Below, one piece after another: positions 1 to 7,262 of a DNA stretch of 11,221 nt. The DNA comes from JBOHCT01 sp050699055 (GTDB taxonomy: Bacteria > Actinomycetota > Actinomycetes > Streptosporangiales > JBOHCT01), in assembly GCA_050699055.1 (NCBI GenBank), contig JBOHCT010000141.1:1-11221 (forward strand), written 5' to 3'. The notes beneath the pieces were generated by a model. The model worked only from the letters and a program-made list of their open reading frames with translations, was not told the DNA's origin and ran no database searches. The position numbers were made by a program, and so were the translations under genes. How positions within the stretch are numbered: position 1 is the stretch's first letter; every line of letters starts with the position of its first letter.

Positions 1-617
1 GGCAACAGCCGCGGCAGCGGGGGCAGCCCGGCGAGCACCGAGAGCACCTCGAGCGCGCACGTCACCGCCGCGGCGTGATCGACGCGCTCACGCTCCGCCC
101 ACTCCCGCAGGTAGCGGTCGTCATGCGCCCACCACACGCGGGCGTCAAGCGTACGCAGCTGCCGCTCCCACCGGTCGTCGACCGTCGCGGCCGCGTAGCC
201 GCGCATCTCCGCGGCGACCGCGTCGATCACCAACCGCGCGTGCCGCCCGCCGTACTCGCGGGTGACGTACCGGACCACGTCGGCGGGCTGCCAGCCAAGC
301 CGCCAGGCGGCGGTCACACCGCGTCCCAGGTACGTCGCCACAGCCTGTTCCACCGCCCGCCGCCGACCCGCGACGCCGAGCCAGTCCGCCAGCCGCGCGA
401 CGTACCGGCCGAACGCGGCCTCGTCGCCGTGCAGCTGGACGTGCACCGCCTCGGCCACCATCCGCTCGGCCAGCTCCGCCGTCGTCGGCTGCGAGGGGCC
501 GACAAACGGCCAGGACGCCCCGAACTCCTGGGAGGCGCCGGGCGGCCGCTGGCGGTCGCGCCGCCGCTGCCGCTCCCTGTCCTTCGCGCGCCGCCGCTGC
601 CTGCTCGCCTTCCCCAC
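1..617 (-). CDS. DUF2786-type actinobacterial protein, N-terminal part (cut by window edge)
   Basis: The minus frame from a GTG at 617 stays open to the window edge for 205 codons. The start is chosen because a GGGAGG Shine-Dalgarno lies about 7 bases upstream and the first residues, VGKASRQRRRAKD, are the basic opening usual in this family. A region rich in Arg, Gln and Lys (about residues 4-25) precedes a mostly helical stretch. Its segments WQPADVVRYVTREYGGRHAR and DDRWERQLRTLDARVWWAHD resemble the N-terminal half of actinobacterial proteins annotated as DUF2786-containing. The DUF2786 domain itself would lie beyond position 1 and cannot be seen, so the name rests on the N-terminal half, recognised from memory. 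The function of the family is unknown to me. It is transcribed divergently from the gene starting at 831, across about 213 bases. Confidence 0.7.
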   Translation of the reverse strand, partial: MGKASRQRRRAKDRERQRRRDRQRPPGASQEFGASWPFVGPSQPTTAELAERMVAEAVHVQLHGDEAAFGRYVARLADWLGVAGRRRAVEQAVATYLGRGVTAAWRLGWQPADVVRYVTREYGGRHARLVIDAVAAEMRGYAAATVDDRWERQLRTLDARVWWAHDDRYLREWAERERVDHAAAVTCALEVLSVLAGLPPLPRLL

Positions 618-818
618 TGCCCGCCCTCCCCGGTCGTCTCAATGTGGCATCCTCGCACGGCGAGGTAGGCGGGCGCGTGAGGACACGGCAGGGCCCGTCA
701 CATCGCGCTCCATATCGCCCTGCCGACGCGATTTGAGGATGGACGTCGCGGGCGTACGACGCCAGATGACAGCGCGACGCGCGGCGCCGATCCGACAGCC
801 AGGTGAGCGGTTGGCCCC

Positions 819-824
819 TATCAT
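819..824 (+). promoter_or_regulatory. -10 element of a leaderless promoter for the gene at 831
   Basis: TATCAT fits the actinobacterial TANNNT -10 pattern and ends exactly 6 bases before the GTG at 831. That spacing would put the transcription start at the start codon. No Shine-Dalgarno is visible before this GTG, which agrees with leaderless expression. I see no good -35 hexamer, so the call rests on the -10 alone. Confidence 0.45.
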
Positions 825-830
825 CGCCTC

Positions 831-2042
831 GTGACTTCAGACCCTTCTCGCTTGGCGAGTGGCTGCCGCGTCGTGTCGCAAGCGCGGAAGCTGGCCGCAT
901 GGGTCAGCACGGGCAGACCGGTCACGGCGAAGGGTGTGCCGCGCCGTGCCGACGTACCGGCGGTCGCGGCCGCCCTCGGTGTGGACCTACCCGGGCACGT
1001 ACGCAGCGCGGCCGACGTGGAGGCCATCCACCACCCGTGGATCGCCGCGCAGGGGCTCGGCATGCTCCAGGTCGGGGATGATCACGCGGTCGCCACCCGG
1101 ACCTCCAGCGACGTGGATCTTGACACGTGGTTCGCCGGGCTGAGCGCAGTGCTCCTCGCCGAGTCCTACGATCAGCGGGGCCGCGGGGCCGCGGTCGCGT
1201 GTCGGGTGGTCCTGGCCGAGCTGGCGGCCGGCGTCTCAGACGCTAAGAGGCTGGTGGAGGTCGCGCACGAGGCGCTCAGGTACCGCGACAGTGAGGAGGG
1301 CTTCGACGCGTTCACCGCCTTCGGGCGCCGTGCCATGCCCGCGGATGGCGCGGTCATGGTGCTCGCCGAGTTCGGGGCGATGGACGCGGCCGGCCGACTG
1401 ACATCGCTCGGCCACTGGGCTCTCCAGCGGCTGACCGACTCCGTACCCCCGCCGGCCACACCGGACCTACCGGCCGACGAGATGCTGCGGCGGCTGGCCG
1501 CCGCGGCGGACGACGAGGACGCCTGGTGCCAGTTGTGGTCGTGGCTCGACGACCGAGACCCGGCGGACGGGGCCGAGGAGCTGCTCCATGCGGCCGCAGA
1601 GGCGTCGCCGGCCGAGCGGGTCACTGTCGTCGACACGCTCGCCGGCCTTGACACGGAGGCCGGCCACCCGTCCCGCCGCACGGTGAGCCCGTTGCTCCAG
1701 CCCGGGCTGACCCAGCACCCCGCCACCGGCCATTCCTCAGGAGTGGACGTGTCGGGCGCGGGCGATGGTCCGCACCATCCGGGCCACGACAGCGGGCTTG
1801 ACCCCGAGGGCGCGGGCGATCTCCTTTGGCGACCGCCCCACCTCGCGCAGCTCCCGTACCCGATCGAGCGGATCGTCCCTTGGCACCGCGCCTGTCGTCA
1901 TGTTCGACACCTACCAGACGGGCCCGCCTCCCCGGTGCAGACACGCCGAGGCCCAGACACGGCGGTTCGCGTTACGGCGGGGGCGGCGGCAGGAGCCGCC
2001 CGGACCCGTGCTGCGGTTAGACTAGGTTCTCACGAGCTGTGA
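831..2042 (+). CDS. Actinobacterial protein of unknown function, chimeric: genuine N-terminal ~275 residues fused to antisense read-through
   Basis: This is an open frame of 403 codons from GTG 831, with no Shine-Dalgarno but a leaderless-type -10 in front. Residues 1 to about 275 read as a real protein. They include the segment KLAAWVSTGRPVTAKGVPR, then an acidic helical body with DPADGAEELLHAAAEASPAE, which I recall from uncharacterised actinobacterial proteins of greater length. From about residue 276 (near 1655-1666) the composition changes abruptly to Pro, His, Arg and Gly with no helix pattern. The opposite strand there encodes a recognisable helix-turn-helix gene remnant, so the last ~125 residues are probably read-through into the antisense of that remnant. 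The original 3' end therefore seems deleted and the frame survives by chance up to 2042, overlapping the 3' end of hicB by 21 bases. No catalytic motif is recognised and I assign no function. Confidence 0.6.
   Translation: MTSDPSRLASGCRVVSQARKLAAWVSTGRPVTAKGVPRRADVPAVAAALGVDLPGHVRSAADVEAIHHPWIAAQGLGMLQVGDDHAVATRTSSDVDLDTWFAGLSAVLLAESYDQRGRGAAVACRVVLAELAAGVSDAKRLVEVAHEALRYRDSEEGFDAFTAFGRRAMPADGAVMVLAEFGAMDAAGRLTSLGHWALQRLTDSVPPPATPDLPADEMLRRLAAAADDEDAWCQLWSWLDDRDPADGAEELLHAAAEASPAERVTVVDTLAGLDTEAGHPSRRTVSPLLQPGLTQHPATGHSSGVDVSGAGDGPHHPGHDSGLDPEGAGDLLWRPPHLAQLPYPIERIVPWHRACRHVRHLPDGPASPVQTRRGPDTAVRVTAGAAAGAARTRAAVRLGSHEL
1661..1901 (-). pseudogene. Remnant of a helix-turn-helix protein gene, frameshifted and 3'-truncated
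   Basis: The ATG at 1901 opens a 54-codon frame ending at the TGA at 1737-1739. Residues 20-45 form a clear helix-turn-helix (EVGRSPKEIARALGVKPAVV). A +1 shift just before that stop gives TPEEWPVAGCWVSPGWSNGL followed by TVRRDGWP. I recall the GCWVSPGWS-GLTV motif as the continuation of longer actinobacterial proteins that begin MTTG(A/G)(V/I)PRDDPL-RVRELR. Homology then stops at about 1661, where the convergent plus-strand gene begins on the other strand. The gene thus seems to have lost its C-terminal half and to carry a frameshift. Only a weak purine-rich site (GGTAGGTG) precedes the ATG. The 54-residue product could still be made as an orphan DNA-binding peptide. Confidence 0.55.
1981..2001 (-). 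terminator. GC-rich hairpin downstream of hicB
   Basis: A perfect 7-bp inverted repeat (GGGCGGC / GCCGCCC) with a 7-base loop lies about 20 bases beyond the hicB stop codon. There is no U-tract, as is common for actinobacterial terminators. It also falls inside the read-through part of the convergent open frame. Position and symmetry are the only evidence. Confidence 0.35.
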
Positions 2043-2408
2043 GGCGCGGCCACGGGACACACCGAGAATGACTGCGGTGTCCGTCACCGACAGACCGGCG
2101 TCACGCAGCTCGTGGGCGACAGATCGGGAGTCGGCCGCTACCTCGCGGTTCTTCCGCTGTACCTCCTCCACACGTGCCCGGGCCTCTGCGGCTCGCTCTT
2201 CGAGGCCACCGAGGTCGGGGCGGATGGTCACCTCGTCGTCCGTGGCGTCGTGGTCGGTGAGGGACTCGATGTAGTCGCGCACCATGCGGTCAGCGCCTTC
2301 GAGTGTGCGGGACTGGGTGACACCGATGTGGCCGCTCTGATCGTCGCGGATGTGCAGCTCCCAGCCGTGCGCCCACCGCTTCGCGGTCACGGTGTAGGCG
2401 GTGGTCAT
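2022..2408 (-). CDS. hicB: HicB-like antitoxin with C-terminal helix-turn-helix
   Basis: A protein of 128 residues. Residues 1-65 match the HicB-like partial RNase-H fold of actinobacterial antitoxins, with an opening of the TVTAKRW-HGWELHI type, then IGVTQSRTLEGADRMVRDYI. Residues 70-100 are a charged helix that may be a coiled coil. Residues 103-126 (DAGLSVTDTAVILGVSRGRA) are a helix-turn-helix for operator binding. The start at 2408 is chosen because it fits the family's length and N-terminus, and because the ATG overlaps the stop of the restored hicA frame (ATGA), implying translational coupling. Known family role: binds and neutralises HicA and represses its own operon. The inverted repeat in front of hicA is the likely operator. 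The gene is intact although its toxin partner is frameshifted. Confidence 0.8.
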   Translation of the reverse strand: MTTAYTVTAKRWAHGWELHIRDDQSGHIGVTQSRTLEGADRMVRDYIESLTDHDATDDEVTIRPDLGGLEERAAEARARVEEVQRKNREVAADSRSVAHELRDAGLSVTDTAVILGVSRGRASQLVRT

Positions 2409-2613
2409 TGCAGCCATCCTTCCGGTAGGCAAGCCAGCTTGTCGATCGTGTCGCGAACGACACCAGCCGACACGGTGCGGGACCGTGTGACGACCGCCAT
2501 GTGCTCGCCGCACGGGCAATACCACTTGATGTGGTCACCTTTTCCTGCTTCCAGGTGCAGCCGTGGTCTTCCAGGGCCCGCTTCACCTCGCGATAGCGCA
2601 TCGGCTTAACCAT
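2405..2613 (-). pseudogene. hicA: HicA-like mRNA interferase toxin, one-base frameshift before the active site
   Basis: From ATG 2613 the frame reads MVKPMRYREVKRALEDHGCT then WKQEK, the classic first part of an actinobacterial HicA-like double-stranded-RNA-binding fold. The zero frame then leaves the family at the AAAAGG stretch (2538-2543). A -1 shift there restores GDHIKWYCPCGEHMAVVTRS and continues to a TGA overlapping the hicB start by 4 bases, giving 69 residues, the usual size. The catalytic His of the family (G-D-H, His28 of the restored protein) lies only in the shifted frame. Known role: ribosome-independent mRNA cleavage, held by HicB. The shift could be a genuine inactivating deletion of one G, a sequencing error, or slippage at AAAAG. 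Restored codons all fit the family, so any loss would be recent. Confidence 0.75.
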
Positions 2614-2619
2614 CAGACT

Positions 2620-2625
2620 ACGTTA
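2620..2625 (-). promoter_or_regulatory. -10 element of a leaderless promoter for hicA
   Basis: On the minus strand TAACGT (a TANNNT match) ends 6 bases before the ATG of hicA. No Shine-Dalgarno is present before that ATG, so a leaderless transcript is likely. The -10 shares its first two bases with the proximal arm of the adjacent inverted repeat, so a repressor on the repeat would block polymerase. Confidence 0.5.
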
Positions 2626-2658
2626 CCCCCGCTAGACAGGAAGTATCTAGCGGGGGTA
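2624..2658. promoter_or_regulatory. 13-bp perfect inverted repeat, likely HicB operator
   Basis: The arms TACCCCCGCTAGA (2624-2636) and TCTAGCGGGGGTA (2646-2658) are perfect reverse complements separated by 9 bases. A second, overlapping palindrome, TATCTA-7-TAGATA, spans 2644-2662. The proximal arm begins 11 bases upstream of the hicA ATG and covers the -10/spacer region. HicB has a helix-turn-helix and the family autoregulates, so this is the natural operator. That assignment is inference from position. Confidence 0.6.
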
Positions 2659-2802
2659 GATACCTCCATTGGTCTCCCCATCGGTGAACTCTCGCCTTCT
2701 ACGTGGACGCCGACACGCTTGCGCGCGACCGATCCACCCGCGCGTCTCCGGCCTTATCGGAATCTGCGCAAGGATCGAGGGTCAGCCGCTTCGTGTGTGC
2801 CT

Positions 2803-2824
2803 CGAGCACCGGCGCCGCGGCTCG
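2803..2824 (-). terminator. Possible hairpin after mcrC
   Basis: CGAGC and GCTCG arms (5 bp) enclose a GC-rich interior with further pairing after a 2x2 mismatch. The hairpin starts 8 bases beyond the mcrC stop. It has no U-tract and is a weak call. The rest of the stretch 2662-2831 shows no gene I recognise. Confidence 0.25.
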
Positions 2825-2831
2825 TCGGGGA

Positions 2832-4049
2832 TCAGCAGCTACGACCCGGACTCGCCCGCCTCGGCAGCGTAGCCGCAACCGCTGCGACGTCAACCGCGAC
2901 GCCCCCGACGTCCGCCAGCAGCCCACCGGGCGCTTGGTCGAGATCGAGCGCATGGCAAATGATCTCTATGCCGACGTTACGGACCTCGTGCCGGGCGGCG
3001 TCCTCGTTGCCCTTCGCGTAGACGAGGTGGCCACGGAGAAGCCCGAGCGCGGTGCAGTAGGCCAGCATCTGGTAGAGGTCAGCGTCGGGGAAGCCGCTCG
3101 GCCTCTCCGCTTTGTACTTCGCGTCCACCACCGCCTGCGGATGACCCGCCATGTACCAGACGAGGTCGGGCCGCATCCGTACCCGACCTCTGACGTCGAG
3201 GTGGTGGTGGTCCTGCGGACGCGCCCGTCCGCCGTGACGCCGCAGCGCCTCGGCCAGCGCGACCGTGGCGAAGTCCTCGAAGACCTTCGCCATGTCGAAC
3301 AGAAAGCCGTTGGCGATGATCCGACCGGGAGCCTCTTCGAAGGACGCCCCCCGCAGCACGATCTCGGCGAGCCGCAGAGCCGTGTGGTAACGCTGGTTCA
3401 GCCGCGTCGGCGCCCAGGCGGGCAGCGGCCGCCCCGGAACGAGAGGGGACACCCCGACGAAGCGGCTCAACAGGTGCCGCAGTCGCCTGCGCGACTCACC
3501 ATCGACGCGTGGCACACGCAGCATGCGCTCGGCCGCCGTGCGCAGCAGCCTGTTCTCCGGGATGTCGACGGTGAACTCGTCATAGCGGACCTCGAGCGGG
3601 ATCGGCAGGCCGTGGTGTCGCCGCAGCTGCTCCGACTCGCGCAGGCGGCCGCGCAGGACCGGCGCGCTGTCCTCGTGCACGCGGTAGTCCTGGAGCAGGC
3701 CGCGACGTACAGCGTGCTCCCCCTGCCGCCACAATGCTTGGGCGACCGCCGGGATTAGGTCCTCCGCCGCGGAGAGTGCGACCGTGTCGTCGCGCCAGCC
3801 CCGTGGGTCGATGGCGTAGCCGAGGAGAAAGAGCAGCCGCTCGATGCGTACCTTCGGGCGGACCCACACCTCGACGTCTCCCACCCGCGCGACGCCCACC
3901 TGCCCGGCCGGCCGCACCATCCACAGACCCGACGCGTACGGGTCGGGCACGACCTCGGCGACGCCGGACTCCATGAGACGGCGGGCCTGCTCGGGCGCCA
4001 GTCGTACCGGTACGGGCGGACCCAGCTCGTCCAGGCGGATGACGTTCAC
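2832..4049 (-). CDS. mcrC: McrC, nuclease subunit of the McrBC modification-dependent restriction system
   Basis: A protein of 405 residues. It is the endonuclease partner of the McrB GTPase ring; the complex translocates on and cleaves DNA carrying modified cytosines. An N-terminal beta-rich part (about 1-75, with VGVARVGDVEVWVRPKVRIE) contacts McrB in the family. The middle carries the family motif VRYDEFTVDIPENRLLRTAA (154-173). The C-terminal PD-(D/E)xK nuclease core shows Glu258 in KVFEDF, Asp295 in MRPDLVW, Asp309 and Lys311 in VVDAKYK, and the following YQMLAY helix (326-331). All catalytic positions are present, so it should be active. The start is a GTG at 4049 that overlaps the mcrB stop (GTGA), so translation is coupled and subunit supply linked. 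The last ~35 residues are Ala/Val/Pro-rich and may be non-essential. Confidence 0.93.
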   Translation of the reverse strand: MNVIRLDELGPPVPVRLAPEQARRLMESGVAEVVPDPYASGLWMVRPAGQVGVARVGDVEVWVRPKVRIERLLFLLGYAIDPRGWRDDTVALSAAEDLIPAVAQALWRQGEHAVRRGLLQDYRVHEDSAPVLRGRLRESEQLRRHHGLPIPLEVRYDEFTVDIPENRLLRTAAERMLRVPRVDGESRRRLRHLLSRFVGVSPLVPGRPLPAWAPTRLNQRYHTALRLAEIVLRGASFEEAPGRIIANGFLFDMAKVFEDFATVALAEALRRHGGRARPQDHHHLDVRGRVRMRPDLVWYMAGHPQAVVDAKYKAERPSGFPDADLYQMLAYCTALGLLRGHLVYAKGNEDAARHEVRNVGIEIICHALDLDQAPGGLLADVGGVAVDVAAVAATLPRRASPGRSC

Positions 4050-6103
4050 GGCTCGACTGGCTCAGCGGCGATCACCTTACGCAAAGCGTCGAGACCGAAC
4101 CGCTCCTCGATACCTTCCTCGCCGTAGTACAGCTCCTCCACCAGCGGCATGATGTCGGTCCGCCACACGCGTTCGAGACCGTGCTCCCGCTCGTAGATCT
4201 CCCGCCGCATAAAGTACGACGGCCCGATCGCGTAGTCACGGTCGGCGACCCGCTCGTTCAACGCGTCGAGAAGACGTGCCGGCTCGTCGGCGAGACCCTC
4301 GTAGTCGAGCCAGCGGCGCAGCAGCCCCCGTACGGGCTCGTCGGAGGGGTGAAGGGAGACGAAGGCGAACCGCCGCCGCAGCGCGGTGTCGACCAGCGCG
4401 ATCGAGCGATCGGCGGTGTTCATCGTGCCGATGAGGAAGACGTTGGGCGGGAGAGTGAAGTCGTCCTCGGCGGCAGAGTACTGCAGGCCGATCGTCTGGT
4501 CGCGGTACTCGAGGAGGAAGTACAGCTCCCCGAACACCTTCGCGACGTTGGCCCGGTTGATCTCGTCGATGATGAGGACGCGTGGGGTCGACGGGTCCTG
4601 GCGGGCCGCCTCGACAACCCGCCGGAACGGTCCGGGCCGCAGCTCGAAGCTGAGCGTGCCGTCCTCGCCGCCGACGGGCCGGTAACCCTCGAAGAAGTCC
4701 TCGTAGGAGTACGACGGGTGGAACTGCACGAGCTTGACCGCACCTGGCTCCACCTCGGTGAGGTGGCGGGCGACATGCTGGGCGAGGTAGGTCTTGCCAG
4801 TGCCGGGCGGACCGTAGAGGATGACCTGGCGGCGGTCGCGGAGCAGCTCGATGAGCTCCTGCAGCCATCCGCGTTCGACGAGCAGTCTGGCGGAGAGGTC
4901 GTCGGTGGCATCGGGGAGGTGCAACTCCTTGGCTGGGGGCCGGTCGACGGGGCCGGCGATGCCCTCAAGGAGTGACAGCTCCTCGGTGAGGTCCAGGACG
5001 TCCGCTTGGCTGCCGAACTTCGCCGGCAGCGGCGCGGGGAGCGTGCCGAAGTCCGCGGGATTGGCGGCGTCGCGCCACCGCACGAGCCTGCGGAGGTTCG
5101 ACCTCCCGCCCTCGGACTCCACGAACTCCGGCGGGCCGCTAATGGCGCCCAGGTAGACGCGGCCCTGGCTCGTGGTGACCACGAGGTCGTCGGGCTTCAT
5201 CTGGTTCAGGAACGCGTCGAACTCCTGCACCTTCGTCTCGCGGGCCGCGTACGACTTGTGCTGGTAGTCGCTGTCGACGATCTCCTTGAGCTCGCGCCGG
5301 CTCGTGCCAGGCTCAACCGCGCGTAGCTGAGCGGCGGCCAGGGATACCCAGCCCTCCGCGAGCCAGGTGGTGACGAGGTTGTAGCCCTCTACGCTGGACC
5401 CACGCACGAGCCAGGCCCGCCGGCTCTCGCTTGGAACCTTGCCGTCCCGCCACTCCAGCAGGGCCCGCTGGTCGGCGGAACTCCACGACGCGGGCGGGTC
5501 CCACTCAGTCACGAGCCACGCCAGGGACTGGACGTCGAGCCGGTCGCGGAGGCTCGGGCCCGTCTCCTGGGCCCTTCGCAGGAACTCATCGCAGAACTCC
5601 AGAAGCCCGCGGTACCGCTCAGACAGCGGAGCCTTGGACGGTACGGCCGGTAGGCCGGTCAGGCGACGCCACTTCGCGACCGCCCTCGTCCGGTACGGCG
5701 GATACGACGACGGGTCGCGGGCCATCAGCAGCACACTCCCGAGAGAGAGGACGTTACCGGGGCTGTACCTGTCGTTCTGGTTACGCAAGGACGCGGCCAG
5801 CGTGTCGAGCGACGCCAGATCGGACCCCTCCTGCCAGACCCCGAGCAGAGCTTCGCGCATCCGCGCGGCATCCGCTCGCAAGTCGTCGATCAGCGCCATG
5901 AGGAAGAACCGGTTGAGCAAGTTGGTCGACTGCAGCGTCCGTCGCAACTCCTCGGGCCACGCGGGGTCGCCCGCGATCAGCTGCCCACGGACGTCCGCGA
6001 GCCGGGCCGCAGTCTCGAGCTTGTAGTCACGTTCCTCGTCGTCCAGGTCGACGTCTCGGGCGAGGCGCGCCCCCCAGTGAACGAACGTGTCCCAGCCGCT
6101 CAT
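4046..6103 (-). CDS. mcrB: McrB, AAA+ GTPase subunit of McrBC with an EVE/PUA-like reader segment
   Basis: A protein of 685 residues. The C-terminal AAA+ domain (about 405-685) has Walker A GPPGTGKTY (431-439), HPSYSYEDFFEGYRP (462-476), Walker B VLIIDEINRAN (509-519), the McrB signature GTMNTADRSIALVD (559-572), Arg-finger candidates RRRF (576-579) and the C-terminal GPSYFM block. Known role: GTP hydrolysis drives translocation and activates McrC. Residues about 290-345 (EFDAFLNQMKPDDLVV, GRVYLGAISG, LRRLVRW) look like an EVE/PUA-type fold, a module that reads modified bases. Residues 1-250 are helical and I do not recognise them; this is not the short N-domain of E. coli McrB. A GAGGGG Shine-Dalgarno about 7 bases upstream supports ATG 6103. 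The 61-base gap after darG holds a small CCTAC/GTAGG hairpin (6135-6149). The target modification cannot be read from the sequence. Confidence 0.93.
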   Translation of the reverse strand: MSGWDTFVHWGARLARDVDLDDEERDYKLETAARLADVRGQLIAGDPAWPEELRRTLQSTNLLNRFFLMALIDDLRADAARMREALLGVWQEGSDLASLDTLAASLRNQNDRYSPGNVLSLGSVLLMARDPSSYPPYRTRAVAKWRRLTGLPAVPSKAPLSERYRGLLEFCDEFLRRAQETGPSLRDRLDVQSLAWLVTEWDPPASWSSADQRALLEWRDGKVPSESRRAWLVRGSSVEGYNLVTTWLAEGWVSLAAAQLRAVEPGTSRRELKEIVDSDYQHKSYAARETKVQEFDAFLNQMKPDDLVVTTSQGRVYLGAISGPPEFVESEGGRSNLRRLVRWRDAANPADFGTLPAPLPAKFGSQADVLDLTEELSLLEGIAGPVDRPPAKELHLPDATDDLSARLLVERGWLQELIELLRDRRQVILYGPPGTGKTYLAQHVARHLTEVEPGAVKLVQFHPSYSYEDFFEGYRPVGGEDGTLSFELRPGPFRRVVEAARQDPSTPRVLIIDEINRANVAKVFGELYFLLEYRDQTIGLQYSAAEDDFTLPPNVFLIGTMNTADRSIALVDTALRRRFAFVSLHPSDEPVRGLLRRWLDYEGLADEPARLLDALNERVADRDYAIGPSYFMRREIYEREHGLERVWRTDIMPLVEELYYGEEGIEERFGLDALRKVIAAEPVEP

Positions 6104-6164
6104 GGCCCGTCCCCTCGGAGTGAGTGCCGCCCGTCCTACCCGACGTAGGCTCAGGACGCAGATG

Positions 6165-7244
6165 CTACGGCGCCCCCTCCTTCCGCGAGGCGGGAGCGTG
6201 GATCCAGCCCTGTGCGGAAAGGACGTCCCAGGCGGCGCGCACGTGATCGGGCGTGTACATGCGCCCTTTGCGCGGTGTCCACTCGCGCACCAGCCGGGTC
6301 GCGATCCTAGGGTCGACAGCCGCGTCCGTTTCTTCTCCCGTGGCGACCCAGTGAACGCTCGCGAGCAGCTCCATGCCGTAGGCGGACTCGAAGCCCTCCG
6401 CCAAGGCCAGGACGCGCTCGATACGCTCCGCGGTCCCCGGGTGAGCGCGCAACACCCTCACCGCTGCCTCGTCGGCACCAGGGAGCAGCCTGATGGGCTC
6501 GGCGTCCAGGACGCGAGAGTTACCGTCGCCAAAGCCAGTGAGGTAGTGCCCCTCGACCAACGAAAGCACATGTCTGATGTTGCCCGCGTACGGACCGTAG
6601 CGCCCCCTAGCGAAGTTCAAGCGCAACGGCTCGCCCGCCACCTGGAGGAAGTACAAGAGCTTCTGCACCTCGATCAGCGAGGCCTCGAGCGCCCGTTCAC
6701 TGTAGCGCCGCAACAGATGGATCAATGCGGAACGCCCTGGCGTCATGTCAGGGCGTCGCGTCGCCGTCCGCATCTCGGCGGCCCGAGGGGCCCCACCTGG
6801 CGTGTAGACGACGGCATCCACCTCGGGCACCGTGTCCAGGGCAGCACGGATCCGCGGCTCGACGTCTCGCCAGTCCAGCCCCCCATTGCCGCATCCGAGG
6901 GGAGGGACGGCGATGGACCTGATGTCCAGCTCGCGGATCACCCTGACGAGATCGACCAGGCCGCGCTCGAGATCGGTGAGCCTCGACCTCGATCGCCAGT
7001 GTGACTTGGTCGGGAAGTTGATTACGTACCGCGGGCCGCTCAGGGCCCCTGTCGGCCACACGTGCATCCGTCCGAGTTCGACTCTCCCGGCCTTGGCGGC
7101 GCGAGCGTAGTCGTCGAACATCTTGGGGTAGGCGCGGCGGAACTGCAGGGCGACACCCTTGCCCATCACACCCACGGCGTTGACCGTGTTGACTAGCGCC
7201 TCGACGTCGGCGTCGAGAAGGTTGCCACGCCCTTCAGTGATCAT
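6165..7244 (-). CDS. darG: DarG, macrodomain antitoxin (DNA ADP-ribosyl glycohydrolase)
   Basis: A protein of 359 residues from ATG 7244. Known role: removes ADP-ribose from DNA modified by DarT and also binds DarT. The N-terminal macrodomain (1 to about 155) shows NTVNAVGVMGKGVALQF (19-35), the catalytic-Lys motif FPTKSHWR with Lys at residue 80, and the phosphate loop PPLGCGNGGLDW (114-125). The C-terminal domain (about 170-345: SLIEVQKLLYFLQVAGEPLR, GRYGPYAGNIRHVLS) is the usual DarT-binding half of full-length DarG. An in-frame ATG at 7259, 3 bases after the darT stop, is an alternative. I prefer 7244 because it gives the family start MITEG-GNLL, places the Lys at 80 as I recall for the Thermus aquaticus protein, and has a GGGA site at suitable distance. 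It follows darT with almost no gap, as expected for toxin-antitoxin coupling. Confidence 0.92.
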   Translation of the reverse strand: MITEGRGNLLDADVEALVNTVNAVGVMGKGVALQFRRAYPKMFDDYARAAKAGRVELGRMHVWPTGALSGPRYVINFPTKSHWRSRSRLTDLERGLVDLVRVIRELDIRSIAVPPLGCGNGGLDWRDVEPRIRAALDTVPEVDAVVYTPGGAPRAAEMRTATRRPDMTPGRSALIHLLRRYSERALEASLIEVQKLLYFLQVAGEPLRLNFARGRYGPYAGNIRHVLSLVEGHYLTGFGDGNSRVLDAEPIRLLPGADEAAVRVLRAHPGTAERIERVLALAEGFESAYGMELLASVHWVATGEETDAAVDPRIATRLVREWTPRKGRMYTPDHVRAAWDVLSAQGWIHAPASRKEGAP

Positions 7245-7262
7245 GGCCGCACATCCCATACT

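Noticed and set aside
75..900. Long open frames on both strands (75-668 plus, 262-834 plus, 145-900 minus)
   Set aside because: They are Arg/Pro/Ala-rich shadows of the DUF2786-type gene, which starts at GTG 617; only that frame resembles a known family and has a proper Shine-Dalgarno.
2703..3758. 351-codon plus-strand open frame opposite mcrC
   Set aside because: It is a high-GC antisense shadow of mcrC, whose catalytic motifs all lie in the minus frame.
6135..6149. CCTAC/GTAGG hairpin between darG and mcrB as a terminator
   Set aside because: Only 5 bp with no T-tract; too weak to separate the two transcription units.
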